From Sphingomonas hankyongi (GTDB taxonomy: Bacteria; Pseudomonadota; Alphaproteobacteria; Sphingomonadales; Sphingomonadaceae): a stretch of DNA of 64,000 nt. The first letter of the stretch is position 1. Each line of letters opens with the position of its first letter. The notes beneath the pieces were generated by a model. The model was not told the DNA's origin. It saw only the letters and a list, made by a program, of their open reading frames with translations, and did not search any database. The position numbers were made by a program, and so were the translations under genes. Below, one piece after another: positions 19,611 to 28,425 of the stretch. The DNA lies in contig NZ_JAMGBE010000004.1 in assembly GCF_023516575.1 (NCBI RefSeq), positions 1 to 64,000 on the forward strand, given 5' to 3'.

Positions 19611-20905
19611 GGCGCGAGCCTTCGCCTGGCGAACGCGGCAAGCGCCACCAGAAGCAGCGCGCAGGCCGCGAAGGGCAAGTTGCGCTCAACCATGTAGAGC
19701 GAAATTCCAAGCGCAGGCGCCAATACGAAGCTGATACCGTTCGCTGAGGTGATGACGCCAGCGACCGCGCCCTGCTCCGCCAGCGGGACGGCTAGCGAAG
19801 CGCCGGCCGTGAACCCCGGTCGGGTGAAACCGAATCCGAGCGAGGACAGAGCAAAGCCAATCGTGATTCCATAGAGATCGCTTGCGATCATCGTGCCGAA
19901 CAGACCTGCTGCCGCGATCAACGCACCCCACAGCAGCAAGGACCTCGGCGCGAGGCCAAGGCGCGGGATAATGGCCCACTGCGCCCCCAGGGTTGCCGCC
20001 GCGCCTGCCATCATCACAATCGCGATCGGCCCCTCCGACCCTGAGGGCGTCAGGCGCAATCGGTCGATCATGAAGAAGCCGAGGCAGGTGAGGATCGCAG
20101 CCTGGGCATGTCCGGCGACGACTCCCGCAATGATCCAGGGACGGATGCGCGCGTCCCTCCAGCTTAGCCGATGCTTCCGCCGCGGCGAGGTCGCCGCAAG
20201 GACGCTTGCGCCGGTGGGCGGCGTTGCAAGCGACGGATAGCTCATCGCGGCGCCATGCCCGACCTTGCGCTGCGAGCGATCGTTGGGAAGCCACAGCTGG
20301 ACCGACACGAGCACGGCGAGCCCGATCGCGGCAAAAGCGAACAGAGGACCGGAGAGACCGACGAGTGGCAGCACGAACAAGGGCGCGACGGCCGGCCCGA
20401 TGATGGTCCCCAGGCCGAAGGATGAAGAGAGGGCCGAAAGCGCGGCCACCCGGCCGCTTCGCCGGGTTTTCGACGCGAGGTAGGCTTGGGTCGCGGAAGG
20501 GGTCGCGCAGCCGAAGCCGCCGTAAATTCCGCGAAACAGGCCGAATAGCGCGAAGGTCAGTGCCCCGCCGATCCAGCCCCTGAGGCCGCCGAGAAGAACG
20601 ATCCCGCACAAGATGGTCGAGACGATGAACCCTGTAACGCCGACGATCGTTAGCGCCTTTCGCCCGTGATGATCGCTCTTCTCGGCCCAGAATGGCGCGA
20701 GCAGGACCCACAAGACCGCCGACCAGGTGTAGGCGATCGCCACCCAGAAGTCGGCGACACCGATTTCACGGCCGATCGCCGGCATGACCGACTGCAGCGC
20801 GGTGTTGCCGGCTGCGGCGACGAGCATGGCCGCGTAAAGCAGCAGGAAGTGCGTCGCCGAAAGCGCGCTTGCGCCGACGCCACGGTTACGTGCGATGGAA
20901 GCCAC
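19607..20905 (-). CDS. Major facilitator superfamily transporter
   Basis: 432 residues with about twelve hydrophobic segments and the MFS loop motif between TM2 and TM3 (FWAEKSDHHGRK). A long, basic central loop (residues about 200-240) separates the halves. The start is a GTG at 20905; a nearby later start is possible. Related proteins are drug or metabolite exporters; the substrate cannot be told from sequence. Its 3' end overlaps the end of the CDC48-like gene by four bases (convergent). Confidence 0.87.
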   Translation of the reverse strand: MASIARNRGVGASALSATHFLLLYAAMLVAAAGNTALQSVMPAIGREIGVADFWVAIAYTWSAVLWVLLAPFWAEKSDHHGRKALTIVGVTGFIVSTILCGIVLLGGLRGWIGGALTFALFGLFRGIYGGFGCATPSATQAYLASKTRRSGRVAALSALSSSFGLGTIIGPAVAPLFVLPLVGLSGPLFAFAAIGLAVLVSVQLWLPNDRSQRKVGHGAAMSYPSLATPPTGASVLAATSPRRKHRLSWRDARIRPWIIAGVVAGHAQAAILTCLGFFMIDRLRLTPSGSEGPIAIVMMAGAAATLGAQWAIIPRLGLAPRSLLLWGALIAAAGLFGTMIASDLYGITIGFALSSLGFGFTRPGFTAGASLAVPLAEQGAVAGVITSANGISFVLAPALGISLYMVERNLPFAACALLLVALAAFARRRLAP

Positions 20906-21073
20906 AGGACCCGATTACGCACTCGCCAGGAGAAGCGGAACCTCTTCGTCGCGCAATTTGTGCAGTTCGGCACGACGGCAAGGTTGCGCCGGATGATTCA
21001 GGCGTTTGGGGAACTTGCCAATCAGCAGCGCATTTGCCAACGCTCGCGCCCCTGATCCCCTAACGGAGAGAAC

Positions 21074-21703
21074 ATGCCTTCATTTCCTGCGCGAGCGCTG
21101 AAGGGCGGCCGCCGTATTGCGCGGCGTCACGATCGCCGGAGCGCAAGCCCGAAGTGGCAGTTCCTCCGTGGATTCCTGAAGAATCCGGTGATGGTGGGCT
21201 CCATCATCCCGTCCAGCCGAGTGCTGATCGACAAGATGCTCGCGCCCGTAGACTGGGAGAATACGCGCCTTTTCGTTGAATACGGCCCCGGTGTCGGCAC
21301 ATTCACTCGTCCGGTCCTCGAGAAGCTCGGCCCGGAGGCGACGCTCGTCACGATCGACACGAACCCGGATTTCACGGGATATCTTAGGGAAGCGATCGAT
21401 GATCCGCGGCTCGTCCCTGTGACCGGCTCTGCTGCGGACGTGGAGAAGATCCTGGCGGACCGCGGGCTTGGTCAGGCGGACTACGTGCTTTCCGGCCTGC
21501 CGTTTTCAACCCTCCCGCCAGGCGTCGGCGACGACATCGCCGAAGCCACCGCAAACGTGATCCGTCCCGACGGCGCGTTCCTGGTCTACCAGTTCAGTCC
21601 CAAGGTGAAGGACTTCATTGACCCGCATTTCGATCGCATCGAGCGCGGGTTCGAGTGGATCAACGTACCGCCGGCGACCTTGTTCTGGGCCTACAAGGGC
21701 TGA
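21074..21703 (+). CDS. Class I methyltransferase, probable phospholipid N-methyltransferase (PmtA-like)
   Basis: 209 residues, ATG at 21074 after CGGAGAG. The N-terminus is basic (about 30 residues) and suits binding to acidic membrane. The SAM fold follows: VEYGPGVGTFTRPVL (motif I), TIDTNPDF, and SGLPFSTLPP. The phrase FLKNPVMVGSIIPSS is typical of proteobacterial phospholipid methyltransferases, which convert phosphatidylethanolamine to its N-methylated forms and phosphatidylcholine. A distant rRNA dimethylase-like role is the alternative. The next gene, on the other strand, is also a phospholipid-type enzyme. Confidence 0.75.
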   Translation: MPSFPARALKGGRRIARRHDRRSASPKWQFLRGFLKNPVMVGSIIPSSRVLIDKMLAPVDWENTRLFVEYGPGVGTFTRPVLEKLGPEATLVTIDTNPDFTGYLREAIDDPRLVPVTGSAADVEKILADRGLGQADYVLSGLPFSTLPPGVGDDIAEATANVIRPDGAFLVYQFSPKVKDFIDPHFDRIERGFEWINVPPATLFWAYKG

Positions 21704-21709
21704 GCGCCA

Positions 21710-22882
21710 CTAACGTTCGATACGGAAGTTCAGGCGCCTCGTGACGGTATAGTCCGTGACGTTCACGAGGAAGTGGGACACGGCCCATTTGATCCGGCGC
21801 CACATGGTTGCACGACGAGCGTGCAACTCCGGAGTGATCCATTTGCAGTCCTTCAGCTCGCGCTCGAAATAGGCCCGCATCTGGTGCGCGAAATGCGCAT
21901 CCTTCACCCGCAGCATGATCTCCATGTTGATGTAGAAGCTGCGGTAATCGAAGTTGGACGATCCGATGTGCACGATATCGTCGACGATCGCGAGCTTCGT
22001 GTGCAGCTTCGCCGGCTGATACTCGTACAGGCGCACATGCCTTCGCAGGAGGCGGCTGTAGCTGTGCCGAGCCGCCGCGACTGTCGCGTTATTGTCTGAT
22101 TTCGCCGCGTTGACGACCCGCGCTTCGCCGCGATGCCCTACCCTGCCAATGCGCCGGAGCATGGCGCCGGGCGGAGCGAAATAGGCGAAGATCATGTCCA
22201 GCCGCCGGGCCTGGCCGATGTCTCGCCCGATGCTCCGCCACCAGCTGTTGCGCCGGCTCATCGGGCCGCTGAACTTCCACTGCAGCGGACCTCGCCACTC
22301 GCTAAACTCGCCGATCAGCCGCCGCAGCGAGCGCATCTTCGAGCGGGGCCGCTTCGACCAGCGGAACAAGCTGTCAAAGTATCGCGCAGGGAGCGCAGCC
22401 TCAGGCCCGTCGAGGCGGAGCCACAGGTCTCTCCAGTGCGTTGACCCTCGATCGTTGAGATAGGTCGCGTCGATGTTGGCACCCCCGATGAGCACGGTCT
22501 GGCCGTCGATCACAATCAGCTTCTGATGGTTGCGAAGCAGGTAGCGCCGGCCGAAGCTGGGGTTGAACACGCAATATTCACCGCCTTTCTCCGCAAGTTC
22601 GCTGAAGAATTGCGGAGTGGCCGCCGATCCGAAGCTGTCGATCAACAGCTTGACCTCGACGCCGCGGGCAGCAGCCGCCGCCAGGGCATGGCGAACGACG
22701 TCTCCGCCGCGGTCGGGATTGAACATGTACATGAGCATCCGGACGCTCTCCTGGGCCCCCGCTATCAGCTCCAGCAGCATTTCCAGGCGCGCTTCGCCGC
22801 TCTCGATCAGCTCTAGGCGATTGCCCGCTATTTCCGCGCGGATCGGCGGCGAACTGACCGGTTCTGATGAAGCATCTGCCAT
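21710..22882 (-). CDS. Phospholipase D-like protein, cardiolipin synthase type
   Basis: 390 residues with two HKD motifs: HQKLIVID (followed by GGANID) and HTKLAIVD (followed by GSSNFDYRSF), the hallmark of the phospholipase D superfamily. The length and the second motif pattern fit the short cardiolipin synthase B (ClsB) group, which makes cardiolipin or other phosphatidyl transfers at the inner membrane. There is no signal peptide. It converges on the PmtA-like gene with six bases between the stops. Confidence 0.85.
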   Translation of the reverse strand: MADASSEPVSSPPIRAEIAGNRLELIESGEARLEMLLELIAGAQESVRMLMYMFNPDRGGDVVRHALAAAAARGVEVKLLIDSFGSAATPQFFSELAEKGGEYCVFNPSFGRRYLLRNHQKLIVIDGQTVLIGGANIDATYLNDRGSTHWRDLWLRLDGPEAALPARYFDSLFRWSKRPRSKMRSLRRLIGEFSEWRGPLQWKFSGPMSRRNSWWRSIGRDIGQARRLDMIFAYFAPPGAMLRRIGRVGHRGEARVVNAAKSDNNATVAAARHSYSRLLRRHVRLYEYQPAKLHTKLAIVDDIVHIGSSNFDYRSFYINMEIMLRVKDAHFAHQMRAYFERELKDCKWITPELHARRATMWRRIKWAVSHFLVNVTDYTVTRRLNFRIER

Positions 22883-22981
22883 TTGTCCGCTTTTCTTGAC
22901 TTTCGTGAAGGCTGCAAGCTATTGGCGCGGCCTTCCTGAAATCCCATATTCCCTTACGGAATAGCTTTACCGGAGCGGCGA

Positions 22982-23323
22982 ATGGCGCGCGTCACAGTCG
23001 AAGATTGCGTAGATAAGGTCTCCAACAGGTTCGACCTCGTCCTGTTTGCGGCCCAGCGCGCGCGGCAGATCTCGGGAGGCGCCGACCTCACGATCGACCG
23101 TGACCGCGACAAGAATCCCGTCGTCGCACTGCGCGAAATCGCCGAGGAGACCGTGCGCCCGAAGGAACTGCAGGAAGGGATCGTCACCAACCTCCAGAAG
23201 GTTCGCGTGGACGAGGAGGACGAAACGGAAGAGCTGGCGTCGCTCAGCGATGCAGCCGAGGCACTCCGTCTGACTGCCGCCGCACCGCCGCGGCCGACAC
23301 CCTCAGGCGGGGACTACGAGTAA
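22982..23323 (+). CDS. rpoZ: RNA polymerase omega subunit
   Basis: 113 residues, beginning [20 protein letters not shown] with the conserved ARQISGGA and [15 protein letters not shown] segments. It folds around the C-terminus of beta-prime and, in proteobacteria, helps form a ppGpp site. The C-terminal 40 residues are acidic then Pro-rich and probably disordered. It lies upstream of the ppGpp enzyme but is separated from it by an oppositely oriented regulator. Confidence 0.95.
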   Translation: MARVTVEDCVDKVSNRFDLVLFAAQRARQISGGADLTIDRDRDKNPVVALREIAEETVRPKELQEGIVTNLQKVRVDEEDETEELASLSDAAEALRLTAAAPPRPTPSGGDYE

Positions 23324-23329
23324 GTCAGC

Positions 23330-23824
23330 TTACTCCGCTGCGGCTTGCAGCGGATTCTGATTCTCGGCGCTTACCCAGATAAGGTCGTTCAGCTTAAGCT
23401 CCCGCCCGTCGTGCGAGAGGACGCACATCTTCCGAACCGGCTTGCCGTCGCGGCTGTCCGCGAGGACCATGTCCGGTACGCCATGACCCCATTGCTCGCC
23501 CCACTGCCTGAGCGCGAGGAGAGCAGGCATGAGCCCTTCGCCCTTTGGGGTGAGCGAGTAGACGACCTTGCGGCGATCCGAAGGATCCGGCGCGCGCGCC
23601 AGGATGTCCCCAGCGACCATCTTGGACAGCCGATCTGACAGGATGTTGCGCGCAATTCCAAGGCCCGCCTGGAATTCCTCGAAATGCTTGAGGCCGTTGA
23701 GGGCGCCACGGAGAATGAGAAAGGCCCATTTCTCGCCGATCAACTCGACAGCAGCCGGGATCGGGCATGAGAGCGCCGCCTCGCGAAACGCGTGCATGTT
23801 CGGCGCTGCCTTTTCTTTGAACAT
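23330..23824 (-). CDS. HxlR-family winged-helix transcriptional regulator
   Basis: About 164 residues from an ATG at 23824 with GGGAAG upstream; starts at 23881 and 23797 are also possible. The HxlR core is clear: CPIPAAVELIGEKWAFLILR, LKHFEEFQAGLGIARNILSDRL, and DRRKVVYSLTPKGEGL. The first cysteine aligns with the one used for sensing in several family members. It probably dimerises on DNA near its own promoter; the target is unknown. It lies between rpoZ and the ppGpp enzyme on the opposite strand, with seven bases between its stop and the rpoZ stop. Confidence 0.88.
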   Translation of the reverse strand: MFKEKAAPNMHAFREAALSCPIPAAVELIGEKWAFLILRGALNGLKHFEEFQAGLGIARNILSDRLSKMVAGDILARAPDPSDRRKVVYSLTPKGEGLMPALLALRQWGEQWGHGVPDMVLADSRDGKPVRKMCVLSHDGRELKLNDLIWVSAENQNPLQAAAE

Positions 23825-23958
23825 TCCCGACTTCCCTGTTTCCCCATTCCCTTCAAAGCACAAGTTCCATCCGTAAAACAACGGAACAAGCGCTGTCGTT
23901 GCATCGAAAATGCTCTTCGCGCTTGCACAATATGACCTGCTCCGCCCATCTTAGGAGC

Positions 23959-26049
23959 GTGCTGCGGCAGTATGAGCTCGTTGAGAAGGTCCGCTCCTAC
24001 GATCCCGACGCGGACGAGGGGCTGATCAATCGCGCCTACGTCTTCTCCATGAAGGCGCATGGGAGCCAGCTCCGCGCGTCCGGCGATCCCTACTTCAGCC
24101 ATCCGATCGAGGTCGCAGGGATCCTGACCGACCTCAAGCTCGACGACCAGACGATCGCGACCGCCATTCTCCACGACACGATCGAAGACACGATCGCTAC
24201 ACCGGACGAGATCGAGAAATTGTTCGGGAGCGACGTCGCCAGGCTGGTCGACGGCGTCACCAAGCTGAGCAAGATCGAAGCCCAGTCCGAAAATGAGCGG
24301 GCGGCGGAAAACCTTCGCAAGTTCCTGCTCGCTCTCAGCGACGACATACGCGTCCTGCTCGTGAAGCTGGCCGACCGGCTCCACAATATGCGCACCCTTC
24401 ATCACATCCCGTCGGAGGAGAAACGGCGGCGGATCGCGCGCGAGACGATGGATATTTACGCGCCTCTCGCGGAGCGGATCGGCATGTACGAGATGATGAC
24501 GGAGATGCAGACGCTCGCATTCCGCGAGATCGAGCCGGACGCATTCGCTTCCATCACCAGGCGACTCAAGCAGCTCACCGAATCGGGCGGGGACCTGGTC
24601 AACCGGATCGGCCTCGGGCTGCAGCTTTATCTCGCCGACAATGGGCTGGAGGCGGAAGTCACGGGGCGGCAAAAGCATCCTTATTCGATCTGGAAGAAGA
24701 TGGCCGAGCGGCACATCAGCTTCGAGCAATTGTCGGACGTCATGGCCTTCCGGATCATCGTGAAGGATGTCGGTGACTGCTACCGCGCGCTGGGACTGAT
24801 CCACAGCCGCTGGCCGATGGTTCCCGGTCGGTTCAAGGATTACATCTCGACGCCGAAGCGCAACGGCTATCGAAGCCTGCACACTTCCGTCATTCACGAT
24901 TCGAAGATGCGGATCGAAATCCAAATCCGTGACCGGGAGATGCACGAACAGGCCGAACGGGGGTTGGCAGCCCATTGGGCCTACAAGGAAGGCAAGCCGA
25001 AGGGAGAACTGACAATCCCCTGGGTCGACGATCTCGTCGAGATCCTGGACCATGCCGAAAGCCCCGAGGAACTCCTCGAGCATACGCGAATGGCGATGTA
25101 CCAGGACAGGATCTTTGCCTTCACCCCGAAAGGCGAGCTGATCCAGCTGCCCAAAGGGGCCACCCCGGTCGACTTCGCCTATGCGGTGCACACGGACCTT
25201 GGCGACCGAACCGTCGGCGCAAAGGTCAACGGGCGCGTCGTGCCCCTGAGGACGATGCTCGAGAATGGCGACCAGGTCGAAATCCTGGCGTCAGAAGCTC
25301 AACATCCCCAGCCGTCCTGGTTGCGCTTCGTGGCGACGGGCAAGGCACGCGCCGGCGTTCGCCGCTTCGTTCGCCACAAGGAGCGCGAGGAGACGATCGA
25401 GCTCGGGCGCAAGATTTATGACGAAATTGTCGCGCGCCTTCCGGCGGAACTGGACAAGGACGCGAACAAGCGGGCGCTCAAGAAGCTCAAGATCGAGAAT
25501 CAGGATGAGCTGATGATCGCGATCGCGCGCAAGCGGGTCAGCGACGAAGCGCTTATGGAGACCTTGATGCCTGGATCGGCCGGCGGGGACGTCGCCCCTC
25601 GCCCGCTGGGACAGCGCAAGGCGATTTCGATCAAGGGCCTGACGCCCGGCGTCGCGTATCAGCTCGCGACCTGCTGCCATCCGATTCCCGGCGATCGCAT
25701 CGTCGGGCTGCGCCGCGAGGACGAAGGAATCGAGGTGCATGTGATCGGCTGCGACACGCTCGCCAGCGGAGTGGATGCCGACTGGCTCGACCTGGCCTGG
25801 GGCGAGGGCTCGGACGGCGGCGCTGCGCGCCTCGCCGTCATCCTGCGCGACATACCTGGGGCGCTCGGGACAATGTCCGGCATCCTCGGCCAGAAACATG
25901 CAAACATCATCAACCTGCAGCTGGTCCATCGCGACGGAAGCTTTCAGACCTTCCACCTCGACATAGAAGTGCACGACCTCGCGCACCTCCACTCGATCAT
26001 CGCCGCCTTGCGTGAGGCGGATCCGGTCAGCTCGGTCGAACGGATCTAG
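23959..26049 (+). CDS. Bifunctional (p)ppGpp synthetase/hydrolase (RelA/SpoT homologue)
   Basis: About 696 residues from a GTG at 23959, which gives the family start MLRQYELVEKV; an ATG at 23932 is the alternative. Domains in order: HD hydrolase (HPIEVAG, HDTIED; about 25-180), synthetase (RNGYRSLHTSV and EQAERGLAAHW; about 220-340), TGS (RIFAFTPKGELIQLP; about 380-440), a helical/zinc-finger region (ATCCHPIPGDRIVG) and a C-terminal ACT domain. It makes and degrades the alarmone ppGpp, controlling growth in starvation. Alphaproteobacteria normally have this single long RSH enzyme. The intact HDxxED motif supports hydrolase activity. Confidence 0.95.
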   Translation: MLRQYELVEKVRSYDPDADEGLINRAYVFSMKAHGSQLRASGDPYFSHPIEVAGILTDLKLDDQTIATAILHDTIEDTIATPDEIEKLFGSDVARLVDGVTKLSKIEAQSENERAAENLRKFLLALSDDIRVLLVKLADRLHNMRTLHHIPSEEKRRRIARETMDIYAPLAERIGMYEMMTEMQTLAFREIEPDAFASITRRLKQLTESGGDLVNRIGLGLQLYLADNGLEAEVTGRQKHPYSIWKKMAERHISFEQLSDVMAFRIIVKDVGDCYRALGLIHSRWPMVPGRFKDYISTPKRNGYRSLHTSVIHDSKMRIEIQIRDREMHEQAERGLAAHWAYKEGKPKGELTIPWVDDLVEILDHAESPEELLEHTRMAMYQDRIFAFTPKGELIQLPKGATPVDFAYAVHTDLGDRTVGAKVNGRVVPLRTMLENGDQVEILASEAQHPQPSWLRFVATGKARAGVRRFVRHKEREETIELGRKIYDEIVARLPAELDKDANKRALKKLKIENQDELMIAIARKRVSDEALMETLMPGSAGGDVAPRPLGQRKAISIKGLTPGVAYQLATCCHPIPGDRIVGLRREDEGIEVHVIGCDTLASGVDADWLDLAWGEGSDGGAARLAVILRDIPGALGTMSGILGQKHANIINLQLVHRDGSFQTFHLDIEVHDLAHLHSIIAALREADPVSSVERI

Positions 26050-28337
26050 CGAGTTCGCGCCTTTTCGCGCTGCTGACGCGCATGGGCGTCCCCGGCGGCA
26101 AGCACGGCGAGCATCACCAAGTCGGATGCAGTTGCGGTCATCGGAGCGATCTGCACCGGCCTTTCCAAACCCAGCACATAGGGCCCAAGCACGCTTTCGC
26201 CGCCAAGCTCTCGAAGCAGCTTCGCCGACAGGCTTGCTGACTGGAGGCCGGGCATGACGAGGATGTTCGCCGGTCCCGATAGGCGGCTGAACGGATAATA
26301 GCGCTTCTGCATCTCGTAATTGAGAGCGACGTCCGGAGCCATTTCGCCTTCATATTCGAAGTCGGTCTTGAAGCCGTCGAGCAGCTTAACGGCCCCGCGC
26401 AGCTCCTCAATGTGCATGCCCGGCGGATTGCCGAACGTCGTGTAGCTGATGAATGCAACGCGCGGCTCGATGCCCATGCGGCGGGCGAAGGCGGACGACC
26501 GTAAGGCAATCGCGGCAAACTGCTCCGCCGTCGGGCGTTCGGTGACGGCTGTATCGGTGATCAGCACGGTATGACTGCCGCTTACGACGACGTTAATACC
26601 GAAGGGCGTGGCCTCCGGTTCATCGTCAATGACCATGCGGACCTGTTTCAATGACTGGCTGAACGGCCGAGTCGTTCCCGTGATCATCGCGTCGGCTTCG
26701 CCGAGCGCGAGCATCGCCGCCGCGAAATAATTGCGGTCCTGGTTGACCATGCGCTCAATCTCTCGGCGCAGCAGGCCGTGGCGCTGATGCTTCTCGTAAA
26801 TGTGATCCACCGCACGCCCCACGAGCGGGGAATTGCGGCTGTTGAGCACCTCATATTCGGCCGGGTTGTCGACTCCGAGTTCCTTCAATAGCTCGTGGAC
26901 CTCTTCGCGACCCACCAGCACCGGCGTCCCGTAGCCGGCTTCCTTGAAAGCGATCGCCGCCCTTAGAACGTTCGGCTCCTCGCCTTCCGCAAAGAGCACG
27001 CGCTTTGGGTGCGCCCGCGCCGACTCGTACGCGAGGCTCATGACCGACACCGTCGGATTGAGGCGCCCGCGAAGATGCTGGCGATAGGCTTCAAGATTTT
27101 CGATTGGCTTTTGGGCGACACCGCTTTCAACCGCGGCCTCGGCCACGGCCGATGCGACAACTTCCATTAGCCGGGGGTCGAAGGGAGCCGGGATGATATA
27201 GTCACGCCCGAAGCTCTGCGAACGCCCCCCATAGGCGGCCGCGACCTCCTCGGGCACGGGCTCGCGAGCGAGCTCGGCCAAGGCTTCTGCCGCGGCTATC
27301 TTCATGGCGTCATTGATGGCAGTCGCGCGCACATCGAGCGCGCCGCGGAAGATGAAGGGGAAGCCGAGCACATTGTTGACCTGGTTCGGGAAGTCCGAAC
27401 GGCCCGTAGCGATGATCGCGTCCGGCCGAACTGCCTTTGCATCCGGCGGCCAGATTTCCGGGTCCGGGTTAGCCATGGCGAAAATGATGGGTTCCTTGCC
27501 CATCGACTTCACCATCTCGGGCTTGAGGGCTCCCGCGGCAGACAGGCCGAGGAACACATCCGCCCCGACACAAGCATCGGCAAGCGTCCGCGCGTCCGTT
27601 TCGACGCTATGCGCCGACTTCCATTGGTCGAGATCGGTGCGCCCCTTATGGATCACGCCCTTGCGGTCGCACATGATCACATTGTCGCTGCGAACGCCCA
27701 TCGCCTTGATCAACTCGGTACAAGCGATCGCCGCCGCCCCAGCGCCGTTGACCACAACCTTGATCGACTTGAGCTCGCGCCCTGTGAGAGCGCAGGCGTT
27801 GATGAGGCCCGCCGCAGTGATGATTGCCGTTCCATGCTGATCGTCATGGAAGACGGGAATGTTCATCCGCTCCTTCAAAGTCTGTTCGATGACGAAGCAG
27901 TCCGGCGCGGCAATGTCCTCGAGATTGATCCCCCCGAAGCTCGGCTCGAGCAGTTCGACAGCGTCGATGAAACGCTGGCAGTCCTCGGTTGCGACCTCAA
28001 TGTCGATCGCATCGACATCCGCGAAACGTTTGAACAGTACGGCCTTGCCTTCCATCACCGGCTTGGAAGCGAGCGCACCGAGATTTCCCAGGCCGAGAAT
28101 AGCGGTGCCGTTTGAAATGACGGCCACCAGATTGCCCTTGGCAGTATAGTCATATGCACAACCGGGATTGTCCGCGATCGCGCGCACCGGCACCGCGACT
28201 CCCGGCGAGTATGCGAGACTGAGGTCGCGCTGCGTCGCCATGGGCTTGGACGCGATGACCTCGAGCTTGCCCGGCCGACCGCGCGAGTGGAAGTCCAGCG
28301 CTTCCGCCTCAGTATACTTTACATTGCTCTCCGACAT
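26046..28337 (-). CDS. maeB: NADP-dependent malic enzyme with phosphotransacetylase-like domain
   Basis: 763 residues from the ATG at 28337; the 30-residue upstream extension overlaps the mutS promoter region. The N-terminal malic-enzyme half carries YSPGVAVP, the catalytic Lys region (ALDFHSRGRPGKLEV and the following loop) and the NADP fold VVNGAGAAAIACTELI. The C-terminal half is a phosphate acetyltransferase-like domain (about 440-763) that typically regulates the enzyme by acetyl-CoA. It oxidatively decarboxylates malate to pyruvate, giving NADPH. The end overlaps the ppGpp gene end by four bases. Confidence 0.94.
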   Translation of the reverse strand: MSESNVKYTEAEALDFHSRGRPGKLEVIASKPMATQRDLSLAYSPGVAVPVRAIADNPGCAYDYTAKGNLVAVISNGTAILGLGNLGALASKPVMEGKAVLFKRFADVDAIDIEVATEDCQRFIDAVELLEPSFGGINLEDIAAPDCFVIEQTLKERMNIPVFHDDQHGTAIITAAGLINACALTGRELKSIKVVVNGAGAAAIACTELIKAMGVRSDNVIMCDRKGVIHKGRTDLDQWKSAHSVETDARTLADACVGADVFLGLSAAGALKPEMVKSMGKEPIIFAMANPDPEIWPPDAKAVRPDAIIATGRSDFPNQVNNVLGFPFIFRGALDVRATAINDAMKIAAAEALAELAREPVPEEVAAAYGGRSQSFGRDYIIPAPFDPRLMEVVASAVAEAAVESGVAQKPIENLEAYRQHLRGRLNPTVSVMSLAYESARAHPKRVLFAEGEEPNVLRAAIAFKEAGYGTPVLVGREEVHELLKELGVDNPAEYEVLNSRNSPLVGRAVDHIYEKHQRHGLLRREIERMVNQDRNYFAAAMLALGEADAMITGTTRPFSQSLKQVRMVIDDEPEATPFGINVVVSGSHTVLITDTAVTERPTAEQFAAIALRSSAFARRMGIEPRVAFISYTTFGNPPGMHIEELRGAVKLLDGFKTDFEYEGEMAPDVALNYEMQKRYYPFSRLSGPANILVMPGLQSASLSAKLLRELGGESVLGPYVLGLERPVQIAPMTATASDLVMLAVLAAGDAHARQQREKARTR

Positions 28338-28425
28338 GGGTGCGCGCCTTAGCGGCATTCCGTGACAGCGGCAAAAGACCCTCGATTCAGCTTCAAGCTG
28401 CGTAGGAAGGGCGCTAGTCAGAGTC

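Noticed and set aside
19607-21055. Plus-strand frames at 20171-21055 as possible small genes
   Set aside because: They lie over the MFS gene or in the 168-base gap next to it, without ribosome sites or recognisable motifs.
23740-25191. A 483-codon minus-strand frame inside the ppGpp enzyme gene
   Set aside because: The plus strand encodes HD, synthetase and TGS motifs over the same bases; the antisense translation is low-complexity and lacks motifs.
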